Shown here in pieces: positions 45,827 through 59,460 of a DNA stretch of 64,000 bases. How positions within the stretch are numbered: position 1 is the first letter of the stretch; every line of letters begins with the position of its first letter. Position numbers and translations under genes: made by a program. Source of the DNA: Plecoglossus altivelis (taxonomy: Eukaryota; Chordata; Actinopteri; Osmeriformes; Plecoglossidae); assembly GCA_036571765.1 (NCBI GenBank), contig BROE01000013.1, positions 6,829,008 to 6,893,007 of the forward strand, read 5' to 3'. A model generated the notes under the pieces. It saw only the letters and a program-made list of their open reading frames with translations, searched no databases and was not told where the DNA came from.

Positions 45827-48800
45827 TCCAAAAGAGGACCAAGTAATGGAAATGAGATGATCTGTGTTTTCTCATAGGTTTGGCGAAGACTGCATCCCAT
45901 TTTCTTCTACTACCCCTCTTCCATGTAACATAGCTGTAGATTCTGTTGTTAGCCATTGAAGTTTTTTTTTATACGTCAGTTTTTAACAATGTGTTCTGCA
46001 GAAGTTTGGAGCTCTCTCCCTCCCACATAACGACTGCGCGAGAGGGGAGAGCAGGGTATTTTATGGTAACTCTAAAACATGTTGGGTTTTCTTGCTCTGT
46101 TTCACCCTCTCCGGAAAAAAAGCTTTGATATAACTCAACATGTTTGTTTTTTGTTTCGACTTTACGGAATCACTAAGTAATTGTCAGACTTTATCAATGT
46201 ATCTTTTCACCTCAAACCCCTCGCGGATCAGCGATTTCTAGAGTGTCAGCCTCGTGGCATTACTTGGGCACGTCTCTTTAGTACCCGGCCAAAGATTCTT
46301 GTCAATGCTAATTACACTGACCGACTGCTAAGAGCATTTAGGAGGATCAGGGTTTTCCCAATATGCAAACTAAACCAACTAAATATGTCCACACGGCTGA
46401 ATACTGATGTCTTGCCCAACACCGAGGTTCTAGATGTGTCACGCTTGGAGTCCGTCCATTGGACCCATGAAGGAGCATGATAACAGGGCCCATCTGAATG
46501 TTCTCATCTTGCACTAAAGCTTCTGCATGCCAGCTCTCCCATGAGGTATGCATTCCCTAAGGATGCAGTCATCACTACAGCTAGGTGGATTTCACATGGG
46601 TGATCACCGCTATATCAGAAACAGATTGTTCCAACAATTATCACTTGCCTCTCCCAGCAACTGAAATGCACCGGAGACTCACAATATAACGGGAAAAAAG
46701 AAACAAAGAATAAAGTCTTCGTTTTAGCCCGAGGGAGATGCGAACCAAAAGAATCATATGCAACTGGGACATATTTGCGCGCAGAACAAAGATTCTGCAG
46801 TGAGCCATCAAAAAAAAACATATTGCTTCATACTGTGTGATTCGTAGTTTTTCAGTGGAAGCGGGACAAAAAAGCACGTCCATAGCTGCAGCCTGATGAT
46901 GAGTTATGCACATGCGCTCCTAAAATAGAGACTAATATTTCAGTTTCAAGCCCGTAAATGTGTTGTAAACCGCAACACGTGTGTCCTCCGTTAATCATGA
47001 AGTCAGACCAAGACTTGCAGACTGACTACTGTAGCCAATGTTGCCCATGCCACAGACAGACAGACAGACCCGCAGACATGTCAACGGCAAAACAAAGGCC
47101 AGAACTTGGAGAGGCCAGTTATTTTAAAGCCTCGTCATGTTCTTCCCTGACCACCAGCCCATCATTTCAGAGCCAAGTCGTCTCCCCTGGCCAACAGAGC
47201 ATGGCCACAAATGTGTGACACATCGTTTTTCGGATGACAGGATCATAGAAGAACAATATTTTTAGACAAGGGTGTAGTGTGTTTCAGAGACCCACAGTTC
47301 CCCAAAGACATCAGTTCATCAATCATCAAGTTTGTGGAACCAACCCTGACCTGGAGATAGGCTTGCTGAACCATCAAGGCAAAACACTTCTATGGGGTAT
47401 CGCTTGGTTTCAGAACAGTTAAGCAATTGCTTTGTCCTGCGTTGGCTGACATACTGTATATTCTGCTCACATTATTACAAAGCTCTGTCTTCACTGCGCT
47501 GCTAATGGTCTGACAATTGCTAATCCATAAACCTTTCGCCAAAGGAAAAAACCATGACAAATGAAGGCCATCCCTGTACAAGCAGGCAGCTTTCGTGGAA
47601 GGTTGTAGCATAGTTAAAGTATGCTTACTGAAGTGCTCACTGACAACAGCTGAGGATCTGGTGAGGAAGAAGGAAAGCGACAGCATCCTGAATCATAGGA
47701 CACCTGCGACACAGGGACTCCATTCACAGTACCTACTTGGACTGGTGATCTGCGGGCAGCTAACTCCAATAGTCCTGTATCCTGACACGTTACCGAAGAA
47801 CCCGTCGAGATTCATGCGCAGAGGTATAATAACCTTGTTACTGAATTTGGAAACTTCCAAAAAAAAAAGTGTTTCAAATATATAATTGTTATTCAGTCAC
47901 TGGCAAATCATTCGCCAACGAGAAGTTGATCCTCAAAGGTCGAGGATGGCTACTCCTCTAGCTTCACTTTGCCCTGCTTAGTCACCCAAAGGACTGGCAG
48001 AAACAAAAGAAAATTGGCAGAGACAATGTGAAGCTACATTTTAAGAACTGTGTTTGAATCAAAGGCCTATTTTCATTTCATTTTTTCTCTTGTTTTACTC
48101 TTGTGCCAGAATACACACGAAACATGTACCCTAACGTATTTCCAAAACCCTACAGTTTTTGGCCAACCTGCACAGTTGACCTATGTTGAAAAACTGGAGA
48201 CATTATAAATGTTCTACAAAAAAAGAGAGATCAACATGGCAGTGAATGTCCATGTTGTACAAAGAGTAACACCTGGGGATACATGTTACAGTCCCATCAC
48301 AGTGTGTTGGATAAGAATCTGAACAAAGCGTTGGGGGTTCATCCTGGTCCCTTGAGGAGATATTATCCACAGGAAGAGAGGTGAGACGGAGTACAAGCTA
48401 GCTAGAGAGAACCTGCGTTCGCTTTAAGGAATTATTTTTACCACTGCACTATATGCAGATTGTTAAGAATTTCCTGGGATGCTAAATGCCTTTGTTCTCT
48501 TTCTAAGAAACATGCAAAGCAGATACTTATGTTGCCGTTTGTACCTATTAATACCAGTTGATGTTTACATTGTCGTACTTATGAATATACAAAAGAAACT
48601 ATCAAAGGAAGACTTGTTTCTGAAGTTATGTATGATTAGGGTATTCGGTATTGCTTTCAAATCCCTGCTCAGATACTTTTGTCACTCCTGAACCAAACAG
48701 AGAAATTTTGCAAGAAACCTGTGTAAAGGTGGTCTTTCAACTAGCCACTCAAACTGGTGCTTGAAGTGTGCCCAGGGCAGGTACAGGTTAGACAACTCAA

Positions 48801-48930
48801 GCAAACCCCTTAACTCCACCTGCACTCTTGTGGCTGGCACCAAGCACTGATGCATTTATGGGTTCAGTACAACTTGGTCTCCCTTTCCGTAGCCCCGCCC
48901 CCCACACACAGCACTCCAGGCCTCAGTAAA
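45827..48930. other. Non-coding stretch, no gene seen
   Basis: Unique, AT-balanced sequence with a single short GACA run near 47050. Open frames at 46181-46480 and 47595-47885 (+) show no domain or splice context. No support for a gene. Confidence 0.5.
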
Positions 48931-48934
48931 GTTG

Positions 48935-49115
48935 ACAAGCGTGTTTGTTGCCGTTGGAACGCGTGACGGCTCCGACGCCTGATCAGACCGCCATCTCTGG
49001 GGTTCGACGTAGGCTCCCTTGCCACGCTAACCAATCAGGTGAAACAATAAATGGATGCGCTGCAGGCACGACGGGATGAGGAGCGGAGCGCGGAGAGGAG
49101 GCGCGGCAGCACGGC
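48935..49115. promoter_or_regulatory. CpG-rich patch with a CCAAT box
   Basis: Locally CpG-dense sequence (GGAACGCGTGACGGCTCCGA, GCGGAGCGCGGAGAGGAGG) with an ACCAATCAGG inverted-CCAAT-type string near 49028. Compatible with a small CpG-island promoter, or with the GC-rich shoulder of the adjacent element. No adjoining exon could be identified. Confidence 0.3.
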
Positions 49116-49245
49116 GGCTACTCACCGGACTAATTAACCAGGCAGACAGGGCTCGGCGCCACAACCCTAGACAATTCCAATCTGAGGAGCTGTAATTGAA
49201 GTGACAAGTTAATTACAGCGCGATATTATCATGCGCTCCTTGTAT
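49116..49245. promoter_or_regulatory. Candidate conserved non-coding element
   Basis: Contains GGACTAATTAACCAGGC, GCTGTAATTGAAGTG and CAAGTTAATTACAGCGCG, three homeodomain cores in 100 bases. Repeat-free, with no sustained open frame. Confidence 0.42.
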
Positions 49246-49659
49246 GCCTCCACAGCCCCCCCCCCCTTCCCCCCAAAACGCACGCACACATACGCATGCT
49301 CTCTCTGTCTATCTCTCTCTTTCTCTCCCTCGCTCTCGTCAAATATTTCCGATAAGTTCATCAAAGACGGTCAGCCAACAGGTTCTGATTTGAGACGTAC
49401 GCGTCCTCCCTCTCACCTTTTCACCGCTGCTGGATTCGTAATTGAAGGGAGATAAGTTCACCGTGTCTCATTTTAATTTACAACATTTATGAGCTGCACT
49501 TTGTAGACAACCTCCCGCCCCCCCCCCTCGGCCGCCCCCGCTTGCCCACTCCCTCCTCCGTCACGTAGCCTACCGCCAAACAACAACCACCATCCCACTC
49601 CACCCTATCCCACCCAGGCCCTCTCTCCTCTCCTCTCTCCCCTCCTCATCTCCCTCCCC

Positions 49660-49990
49660 TCTCCAAAGCTCTGTAATTAGTGTTAGCATCTTTCTTTTAA
49701 ACAAGCTACATAAAGTTTAGTGGCAGGATTAAATCGCATCATTACCATAATATGGCCGTGCGATTTGCCCCTATCTCCCTGCTTTTCCGCCACATCAAAG
49801 CTCGATGGAGCGCTGGTGTAATTGGGCCATGCAGTCTTGTCAAGATGATTCAGGCTGATGGCTGCTCCTCTCCCTGAAAACCTCCTGGGCATGATAATTA
49901 ATGGAGAAGAAAGTCAAGGGAACGTGAAGAGCAGAAGACGAAGAGATGAGAAAAAAAACTTTGGACAGCTCAGCATGAATATTTGACACG
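49660..49990. promoter_or_regulatory. Candidate conserved non-coding element, about 330 bp
   Basis: The longest enhancer-like segment seen: GCTCTGTAATTAGTGTTAGC, AGGATTAAATCGCATCATTA, GGTGTAATTGGGCCATGC, GATGATTCAGGCTGATGG and GCATGATAATTAATGGAG in a row, with no simple repeat and no long frame. Flanked by pyrimidine-rich filler on the left. By locus it would be an IRX-type enhancer. Known biology of the FTO region supports such elements, but identity here is inferred. Confidence 0.48.
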
Positions 49991-51141
49991 TTTGAGCTAT
50001 CCAGGGTTAACATAATCAATTTGATGTATAATGCATTGATTAAGAGCTTTTGTTCCTTCTCCCAGACTTCAAAAATGGACATTTGCTTTGTCCTGGAGCG
50101 CTTTCTAAACGTTATCATGTGTGTTTTGTTCCGTGTCTCCTTTGAATACCAACACTGGTGTCATGTGGCTGATTCCAAAGATGCGATGCTCAGGAAACGT
50201 GAAAGCAATTTGTTTGGATGAAAAATGACAACAGTTTCAGATCTTCGGAGGATGTTCCTGTCTTGGGACAGCTGTCACTTAGCATGTTCAGATGCTGTCC
50301 ATGCTGGCATAGTTTTGCCTGTAGACTTCCAGCCCCAATCATAGTCTGCCAGCCCTATGTTCATCTTATCTAATTGTCTCTTCAGACCATCACATGGCAT
50401 TACGACATCTTCCAGACAAACCAGTGATTTTCTATTCAAGCAACTCAAGCAGTCAAGCATCCTATAAGTTGAACTTTCTTTCCAGGCCTGTGGTGTCTTG
50501 TTGTCTGTTGTTGTTGTTGTTGTTTAATAATAAACGTTGAAGTGGTGATGAACAAGGCAAGACTTCGATCACAGACGGGTGCCAAGTGTCTTGCGTCCTT
50601 CACTAGGATTTTTTTGTAATAGAAGTCAGCCCGGGTCACCGTTGATTTGTTGCAAATTAGTCCCATATGTTTCATCACTGTGTTTACATATGAATGAATC
50701 ATTCTGACAGGAAACACCGAAGGGGAGACTGAGGGTGGGTGTTGGTCTGAATATCGATGACACTTCTGTATCGGTGGCGCAGGAGGGAGAGAGAAGGTCC
50801 TGTCAATCACGCGACCTGTCATCTGTTCACCCGGCGAGGGAGGGCGGACAATGCTGGTGACAGAGGGTGACAGAGAGACAGCTGGCTATTCTTCTGGCCC
50901 AGTCCCACCACCACCATCCCCTCTCCCCTTCCATGATGTGCCACGCTGTGACACCTTCGCCAAAGAGGGAGCTCACAACTAATCAAAACAATGGGCCAGG
51001 CACCCGCCCTTAGACAGTGTGTGCAAGAGAAGTGTCAGCAAGAGAGGGAGAGAGAGAGAGAGAGGAAGAGAGGTGCCAAGATATCACGTCAAACAATACC
51101 TTCTCTGTCAACACCTCCTCCCTCATACCTCCTCTCTCTCT

Positions 51142-51175
51142 CCTCCCTCCCTCCCTCCCTCCCTCCCTCCCTCCT
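51142..51175. repeat. CCTC tetranucleotide microsatellite
   Basis: About eight tandem CCTC units in a larger pyrimidine-rich stretch. Confidence 0.93.
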
Positions 51176-52102
51176 CCTTCCCTCTTCCCCCCCTCCTCCT
51201 CAGCCAGACCTCACCCACCAGTGTAGGGCACCGGGGGTTGTCAGCTAAAACCGAGTAACCTTTCCACTCGTTTCATTTCTTTCCCCCAAAATTTGAATAT
51301 GAAAAGCCTCTCTTTCTTACCCAGTCAAAGACCATCACTTTAATGACATTTGGCAGTCATTTGATTTATTAGGTTTTAGAAGGGAGGGGTGGTATCCACT
51401 AAATATTTCATATACCATGCTAATCCTTGTAATATTGCCAGCTGAAGCCATGTACCTGCATGGCAGAGAAGTGAAGCTCGATGGAAATCTCTCTGTCGGA
51501 TAGCTGGAAAAGCCTGTGAGTCTCCTGAATAATAAAATAGCCTTATTGAAATATTTAGACTTTGATTCCCATTAAAAGAATCTTTAAAACATGAGATTTA
51601 CGTTCACGCAGTTTCCTGAGGAAAAGAATAGATAAAGGAGAGACAGCGATCACAACACACTCGCACAAAGAGACGCTGAAGTTGCTGCCTGTAGCTGGGT
51701 TTCTAGCCGTAGACCGCTCTAAAATGGATTTGGAGGGGGAAAAGCATTGCCTTTAAAACAAAGACCATGCTACCATGAAAAGAACAAATAGAGTAGAGTG
51801 GTTAGAGTCATTTTCGGAGTCGTTTTTTGGATTGTATGTGTCGTGTTGCTCAATTGTTGTGGGATTGAGAGAAGTAGTGTGGAGATAAACACATTTATAA
51901 AACATTGGATGACAAACGAGGCTTCAGAAATGGTGAAAAAGGATCTCTAGCGTCAGCAGTTTAGGTAACTCCCAGTCAACATCAGACATCGACAGCATTA
52001 TGTGACATTTGACAGCAAAAACAACCGTCAGATATCACACTAAGGATGTGGCATTAGCAATGGCCCTCAAAACAAGCGAGACACTCTACCTTTTTATTGT
52101 GC

Positions 52103-52130
52103 GACAGACAGATAGACAGACAGACAGACA

Positions 52131-52181
<51 letters not shown>

Positions 52182-52212
52182 AGGAAGGACGGAAGGAAGG
52201 CAGGAAGGCAGG
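52103..52212. repeat. GACA to GGCA to GGAA tetranucleotide array
   Basis: A (GACA)n block changes abruptly to (GGCA)n and then to GGAA-like units, showing successive one-base mutations of the same tetramer spread by slippage. Confidence 0.95.
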
Positions 52213-52332
52213 GAATCAGGTGGGCAGTTAGACAGAGACAGAGAGAACAACTGCATATGGATCTTTCTACACGAGCCCTGAAGCTCACCCTGTCTCATGT
52301 ACACTTCCAGGCAGTCATGTGCACGACCTGTA

Positions 52333-52467
52333 TCTGTGTCTGTGTGTGTGTGTACTGTATATGTGTGTGTATACTGTATGTGTGTACTATATATGTATGT
52401 GTACCGTATGTGTGTGCACTGTATCTGTGTGTGCGCTCCACGTGTGTGTGTGTGTGCGTGTGTGCGC
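52333..52467. repeat. GT-rich imperfect minisatellite
   Basis: GT runs interrupted by recurring TACTGTATATG-like inserts, then ending in (GT)n. Alternating purine-pyrimidine. Confidence 0.88.
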
Positions 52468-54139
52468 AGTACCGGGACAAGGCTGAAAGAATTTGCTCCC
52501 ATCCACAATCTCTTTACAAGAATGGCGAAGCTTTCATGTCCAGGTTTGACCTTGACGTGACATCACCCTGGAGTCATCCATGTTAGCGGTGATGAAAGCC
52601 CCCCCCCCTCCCCCAGCTGGCCCACCATGACTGCACACAAAACAAAAAGCCACTTTGAACTCCCTCCCTCCTTTGTTCCAGAGCTGGGGTGGTCAGGCCC
52701 AGCGCTGCTTGCCCTCATGTGTGCCTCACATGTGGCCAGCGACTGAGTAATGTTGCCTCTCCGGTCAGACTATGTCAAGAACCAGACCGCAAATATCCCA
52801 AGACTGAAATAACAACAACTGTAACACAGTAAACGCGACATATTCCAACATGGTGACTCAACCACCCGTGTCCTCCATGCTTTTTTTCCATTCACCACCG
52901 CATGACTGCAGGCTATGTAATCTAAAAGAAATCATGAATACCCAAAGGCATTGGGAGCTGGGAGACTCGGTTTGGCTGTTGTCTCTGGAGAAGACTCTGA
53001 TCTCTCGTCTCTCTCACAATTTACTCTGTAAACATGGTGCATGTGTGTCACTGACAGTGGCATGTGTCATAACAGTGTGTAAAGTATACCACAGATCTAT
53101 ACCTTCATGTATTTGCCTGTACATTATCACAAGGCTGTATAGATCTTATGGATGTGCTGGCTGTGATATGCTATGATAACTGGTTCTCTCTTGAGAGTAG
53201 TCTGTGTAACCAGAGACTTCAGCGTGTTCGCCTAGCCTATCACAGGACAGGATGACAGCTACCAGGAAGTAGGAACGAGGAAGCTGTAGAACTCCAGTAG
53301 TTACTCCCAGAAGTCTTTACACAGAAAGGTTCCAAGTGCTGAGAATGCGGCATTATGGGTAATGAGGCAGGTGGCAATGAGGCCGTTTGCACCCCCATCC
53401 TCCTTTCTACCCCCATCATTCTCTCTATCTGCTCACAGAAAGAAGGATGACTGTGCGCATGTTTGTGTGTGTTACTGGTACACACAAGCATGCACGCAAG
53501 CACACACGCACACACACACACAGCAGGGCTAGTTAGAGGAAGCTGATCAGAGCTGTGGAGAGCCTGATTGGACACAACAGGTGTCAGTTGAGCAGAGTGG
53601 GCGGGGGGAGACGGAGCCTCCTTGAAAGCACTGCTGGGTAATTTGCACACAGTGATATTCCTGCCTTGACAACTGAAGGCAAACAAATGAGCCAAAGGAA
53701 GGGAGGAAGGAAGCAGTAAGGCAGCCCCAGCATGCCTCATGTCCCCCTCCTCCTCTCCCCTGACTGCCAGCCTCGCCACCAGGGCGCCAGCACGTGGGAA
53801 GCACAATTACAAACCAGAGCGACTCCCTAAATTGTGAAGAGGAGGGGAAGTGACACCCATAAGGAGCGCATCACTGTAATGGAACCTAAATGAAGGCTGT
53901 GCATAACCAGGGAGCAGCCAGCACCTGGGCAGAAGGGAGGAGGCTAGGCAGCCTGTCAGCACAGTGTCAACACCACTGTTCTCCTCGTCCATGCGTCCAC
54001 ATGCATAATTCGACAAATCATTCTAATGTCAATGGCAATCATGTAAATAGGTGGGCTGCGATGGGGAACGCACGTGTGAGTGTGTATGTGTGTGCGTATG
54101 TGGCGCATGTGTAAACGTGTGGATGAGAGCAGGCGTGCC

Positions 54140-54265
54140 TTGACTTGGGCAAGTGAGTTGAGTTCCATGTGGTGATCAGGATGATGATGACAAACGAGTG
54201 GACGATGCTGTTGATCTGCATAATTGTGTGATAATGACCAATTACAGAATGATGCGACCAAGTCA
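54140..54265. promoter_or_regulatory. Candidate conserved non-coding element
   Basis: Includes GCATAATTGTGTGATAATGA, CCAATTACAGAATG and GATGATGATGACAAACG. Repeat-light with homeodomain cores. Weak evidence. Confidence 0.3.
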
Positions 54266-56446
54266 AGTTGTTTGTCAGTGTGTTGAAACAATTATATTGA
54301 GTCGCACACAAACACTTGTAAACATGGACACACCGCAGTTATTCTTATCATGGTTTTTTTCTGTCTTATTTCTTATGGTTGCTGAAATGTCTCAGTCTTC
54401 CAGACTGGTTTCACGTCATAAAGAAAGCCTGTTATCTGCTGATAGAAATCCACCTTGGGGTTTATCATCCTTTTTCTCTCTCTTATTCTCTCTCATCCGG
54501 GGGTGTCTGCTCTGTGTCAGAGGGCCTAATTAGACATGTCTTGGTGGTGTGATTCAGGTTGAGCAGAATATTATCTTTAATAAAAATGAGATTTACCAGA
54601 ACGGACGCCTGCAGTGGAATTAATATAGGCAGAAGGCTCGTCTATGACTGTACAGAATGAAAACACATGATTGGGCCTGGTGGGAGATGGAGAACTTGGT
54701 CGTTCAGTCAATTCCACCTCTTATTGCGTCTAGAATATTGTGTCTCTAACCCTGTACAGCTGAAACACTTTGCCGACTTTGGCAACGTCATGAGTTGCAT
54801 TATTCCGTGTGTTTGACAATCTTATTAAATGTGTTTGGATCGACTGATGACGGACCTGCCTTTGTGTAAAATTGAAACACATTCATAATCTGGACTTCCT
54901 GGACATCCCTCTACTGGGATCGCAATCACTCATATTCAATTTTTCACTAAAAGGCCCTTGTGCAACTAAACATCATCATTGTTCAGACCTCCATTGTGTC
55001 CTGTGATTGTGCTATACTGCAATAAGAAAGAGACACTGAGGTGCCTTGCTATGGCCAGAACATCTGTTATCTACTGTCTCATCATAAGTAACAGACTGTG
55101 TTCGTGCGTGTGTGTGGGTGTGTTGCAGGAGGTTAAACCAGTGCTTTTGTCAGAGGCCATGTCATCTGGCCGCACAGCATCACAATCAGCGCCTCCTGGT
55201 GCCAAAGAGCAGACATGAAATCCCCAGCACCTCCCCTACAATTGAGACTGTCGTCGTCATTAACCTGGGCTGACATATCTGCAGGCCTCTCAGCCCACCT
55301 GCTTCCATCCCCACAGACAGCAGCACACCGCTTACCTGCTAGTGAGAGACGCCTCCTTCCACCTGACAGCCAGATCTGACACCGGGCCTGTTTCTGTCAG
55401 TGCTAGCGAGATAGCTCTTCGCAAGTCTGTCCCCGAGTCAGCTGCAGTACAGTGCAGTCCCAGGCTCTGGGAGTTGTGGTTCTACATGTGTGTGTTTTTG
55501 TGGATTGGCCGATGGTTGTGTTGTGATGCTGTTGTGCGTGGAGCTGAATTTATAACAAACCCAGTCCTGTATCAGCTCTGCGTGTCGGCTATCGTGGCAA
55601 GTAAAATTTAAGACTGTCCGTCATCCATTGTTTCTCAGCTAATGTCCTCCACCATCCCTCAAGTGCTTTAAGGACTAAACAAGGACAGGATAGGACAAGG
55701 TTTGTCCATCCAGAACTCCTGTCCACATCCCCTGTCCCTCTGTTCCACATGGCAGGCATACACACCACCAACACAACCCCAGATCACTGGACTGGATACT
55801 TATCTCCATTGACCAATCCTATGGTGAAGATCAGCCGGCTTGGGTTTTCACCCATTCAATACAGACCCAAGGCTTTAGATGCACTGACTTACTTTCACGT
55901 CCGTATCCTTGTGACTGGACGCAGCTCCGTAGCCCTGCCGGTCAGCGCGTCAGCTCGGATCCCTCTCAAACTAACTTATTTCTTTTTCTGTCAGCGAGAG
56001 ATGGAAAAAACAAAACAGCGGCACTGCCTGGTCAGCGTGAGGACGGCGACACCCTTTTTAATGAAGGCTTGTACAGTAAAGTGTAACACATGATTTACTG
56101 ACAGTGAGTTTATTTTATGGTGTTCCACTCCTGCCTGGGGCCTGATGAGGTGGCAGTGAACCGTGGGGGGAAGGAAGGGGGGAGAGAGAGAGAGCGTCTC
56201 CTGGGGCTCTGACAAGACGTGGGTCTTGTCCTCTTACTTTACCCCGACAATTATAAGCGATATTCTCCCATTCGTGTGATGGCTCTCTCATCTCCGGCAA
56301 GATATATTTATCGGAGGATAATTGGCCATTAAATCCTCACTTGACAACTGTGAAAATGCCACCCCAAGAGTAATCTGGCTGGCAGGAAATGACAACGGTT
56401 GGCAGAGCTGTAGACTGCTGGGAGCAGCATCAGGAGAGGATGGTCT

Positions 56447-56485
<39 letters not shown>

Positions 56486-59210
56486 CATTCGCATACAAAC
56501 AAACCCACACTACGTACAACAAGACTGGGCAAGCAAATTGAACCAGCTTCCAGATGATCTGCTTCTCTGCTTGTGATTTCTGAGAGAAACTGGATGTTGT
56601 CCTTATTTAAACACAGACTTTGGTGCTTGGATTTAGACTGCATTATTTACTATCGCTGTGTCAGTGGAGAAAAAGTTTCGTTTTTGTATTATTTCTTTTC
56701 ATTAACATTACACGCTCGGAGCTTTGATAGTTTTATCATAAGTACTCCATATTCAATTACTGATGTCTGCAGTTCTTTGACAGCTGTTATGTCAAATTTG
56801 ATTCCACTTAGCTTTGCGTTTGACTGACATTACTTGATCCTTATCAGAAGGTTCAAAGCATGCGAGCTTACCAGCGTTTCAGGGCTGTCGGAATCCCAGC
56901 CAAGGCATGTCAAAACACAAGTTTGTTGCTTTAAATTTCTGTCCCTTAGCCAGTCCAAACGCCTTGGCCATCTCTCAAGCAGCTAATGAAAATCAGACAG
57001 CAGATAGCTGTAATTATACACGCAAAGACAGAAAGAAAACAATATATAAAGCCTCGATAAAATTCAAGTATGAGCCCCCTGGGTGAAAAGTTTCCTTTAT
57101 CAGTGTTGTTCTCCTCATTCAAATTCATACCAGATTTCTGATTCCAGAAGTCATTTTAACAAGCGGGGGAAGGGAACTACCAGCGGTAAAGCTAGCTATT
57201 CCTTAAGAATGGCATGGCAGCGTGTTGTCGATGTTTATCTTAAGTCATATTTTTCGATGAGAGTGCAGCATGTTTCATTCTTCTGACTGTGTGAGAGTAA
57301 ACGTTCATCCTTTAGAGTGATGTTCCTGGGCGTCTGTCTTTCCATCCTCATCCCTTTATCTGGGGCACACATGTTAGAAATGGAAAATCTATACTGAGAT
57401 TTGTTTGTCAGTTAAGTGTTTGAGCTCTCCGTGTGAGACCCAGCCCCTGTTGGTTGGGCGTATACTGACATTCAAACACTTGGCCCGTTTCCCGATCCAC
57501 CATTTTGACTTGACACAAAGGAACCTCCTTGATTTGACGCTGTGCTGCTGTCCCTCCTGGGCAGTGCAGGGAAGGACAGCACAAAGTATGTCGACAAGGC
57601 ACAGGCTTCCAGACAAATTTAGCCGTGTGGGGGTGGGGGGGGGGACGATTGTTGAAGCTTCTCTGGTGTGTCATCTGTCTGTTCAGATGTCACTGCTGTT
57701 GCACATCGAAGGGTCACTTAAGTCATAGCGTCCCACTCAAACGTGTTTCCTGGAACAGTCGACCAGAGGCCCGTCAAGAGTTGAAAGCTTTCTCTGATAT
57801 TCAGTACGTCTGTAGTCTGGAGATTTTCAGCGACAAACGCGAAATAGGATGAAATAATAATAATCTTGCTAATAATGTGATTCCAAAAAAGGTATGAGGG
57901 GTCGGGGTCGTATCTAAAAGCTCCAGACTCTGTTGTTTATTAATTCAGAGCGGTGTTTCCTTTTCACAATCCATGTTATAAAAAATTCCAACATTGTCTT
58001 GAGTGCAATCCCATGTCGGAGTGAAAATGGGCTGAGAAAACAGGTGAATGGGAGAGACCATCAACTATTCACCAGGAAGAAAGAGACAGAAAGAGAGATA
58101 GAGGTATTTCTGTATTTCTGAGTCTCTACCTGGTAACAACAGCCAGAACCGACCCGCTCTACATTTGAACAGTTTGTCGAAGAGAGCTTTTGTTTGTTCC
58201 TTTTTTTCTTCTTCTCTTCTTCCACATCAGTCTTTTTCTCCCGAGACTTCCTTCCCTCCTCGCAAACAACAACTCCCTCCCAGTCGACTCTGTTTGATGG
58301 CCTACATTACATTCTCTGTGCGTGGAGGTACAGCAGCTCTTACATGTTGTGTGTGCATAAAAATGTGGTGTAAATGACTCAAACAAAAGGAAGGAGCAGA
58401 CGTTCGGGGAGGGAAATGAAAGAGTGTTCCATTGTGGGGGACATGTTGCATCACGAGATGCTCGGCGTAGACTAAACATCGCCAGAGAGAGTTCATGTCA
58501 TTGATGTTTTGCTGCGTGGGTGCGCCGCGTTTGCGTGAGCGCCGCTCGCGTCCCTCACACATGAAACGCCGCTAAAGCTCCTCCGGGACCTCCCAGCGGT
58601 TGTCACTTCCCCCTCTGCTTCAGACGAGACAATGATCCTGTTTCAGCACCGGGAAACACATGAGGCTGTCTCACTTGAGGAACATTGATCTCAAGGCACT
58701 GTCCCATCACACGGGGGATCTTTACAACCCATCCAGAGCATATCGACTCAATTGAGCCTCATCTGGGCCCAGGGTGAGCATGGAGGGAAAGGTTTGATGT
58801 TCAGACATTGGATTGGGGCTGTGTTAGTCTTCCAGTCTGTGTCAGAGTAACAGTGTGCTGGCTTCTGGACAGCGTCTATCCTTTTCAAAAGAAACACAAA
58901 CCTCAAATAGTAGGTGCCACAAGTGCAGGACACCCACTTAATGCTCCACTGCAAGTTTGATTTCCCTATTTGCAGGCCCAGAGGGACCTTTGGAGAGTGA
59001 TGCTGTGGCACATGTTAGCTATACCACATCTCCCTTCTGTAGAACTGCTGTAATGTGCCACGCTAACGTCTGTTCATTTCAAGCAAAACCTCACTTCTCA
59101 AAGAGTCGTCACAGGAATTAAGCCCTTGGTTCTCCTTCTGAAAACTAAAAGTTCTGCTGTTATCCCTGAAAGCGTCACTAAAGGAGAGCGCCAGTTAAGC
59201 CCCATTAGGA
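54266..59210. other. Non-coding stretch, no gene seen
   Basis: Contains a CA microsatellite (56450-56481), a G run near 57636 and unique sequence. Segments near 56085-56130, 56280-56400 and 57000-57130 look unique and perhaps conserved but were not strong enough to list. No exon supported. Confidence 0.5.
56450..56481. repeat. CA microsatellite
   Basis: Uninterrupted (CA)16. Confidence 0.95.
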
Positions 59211-59214
59211 GGCT

Positions 59215-59460
59215 GTGTGCTGTGACGATCTCATTGGAAGTGCTGGATGAAAATTGCCTGGATTAATGCGTTAATCCACCTCTTTAAAATGCTAATGTCC
59301 ATTTTATGCCCATTAAATCTCAGTGTGCGTTTTCTTTGATGCATGCAATTTCTATCAATTAAACACAGAGGAGAGAAACAGGCAGAGGGGAGATTAGTTC
59401 CCTTGCTCCAAGCATGAATTTCTCCATTTGGTTCCATATTTATCTTGAATGCGAAGAGGA
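59215..59460. promoter_or_regulatory. Candidate conserved non-coding element
   Basis: Contains TGGATTAATGCGTTAATCCA, an almost palindromic pair of TAAT cores, followed by AATGCTAATGTCCATTTTAT, GCCCATTAAATCTC and CTATCAATTAAACACAG. No simple repeats. Strong enhancer-like appearance. Confidence 0.45.

Larger units (their letters stand above)
49991..54139. other. Non-coding stretch with several microsatellites, no gene seen
   Basis: Holds a TTG repeat (about 50505-50525), GA (51043-51064), a CCTC array (51142-51175), the GACA/GGCA array and the GT tract listed separately, a C run near 52599 and a CA tract (about 53503-53523). The 188-codon minus-strand frame at 53240-53806 has no recognisable domain. 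Confidence 0.5.

Noticed and set aside
50035..50044. ATTGATTAAG, similar to the sequence I recall around the human FTO obesity variant rs1421085
   Set aside because: Only ten bases match and flanks differ. Such strings are common in AT-rich enhancers.
53240..53806. 188-codon minus-strand open frame
   Set aside because: Cysteine- and CA-repeat-derived residues, no domain, likely chance.
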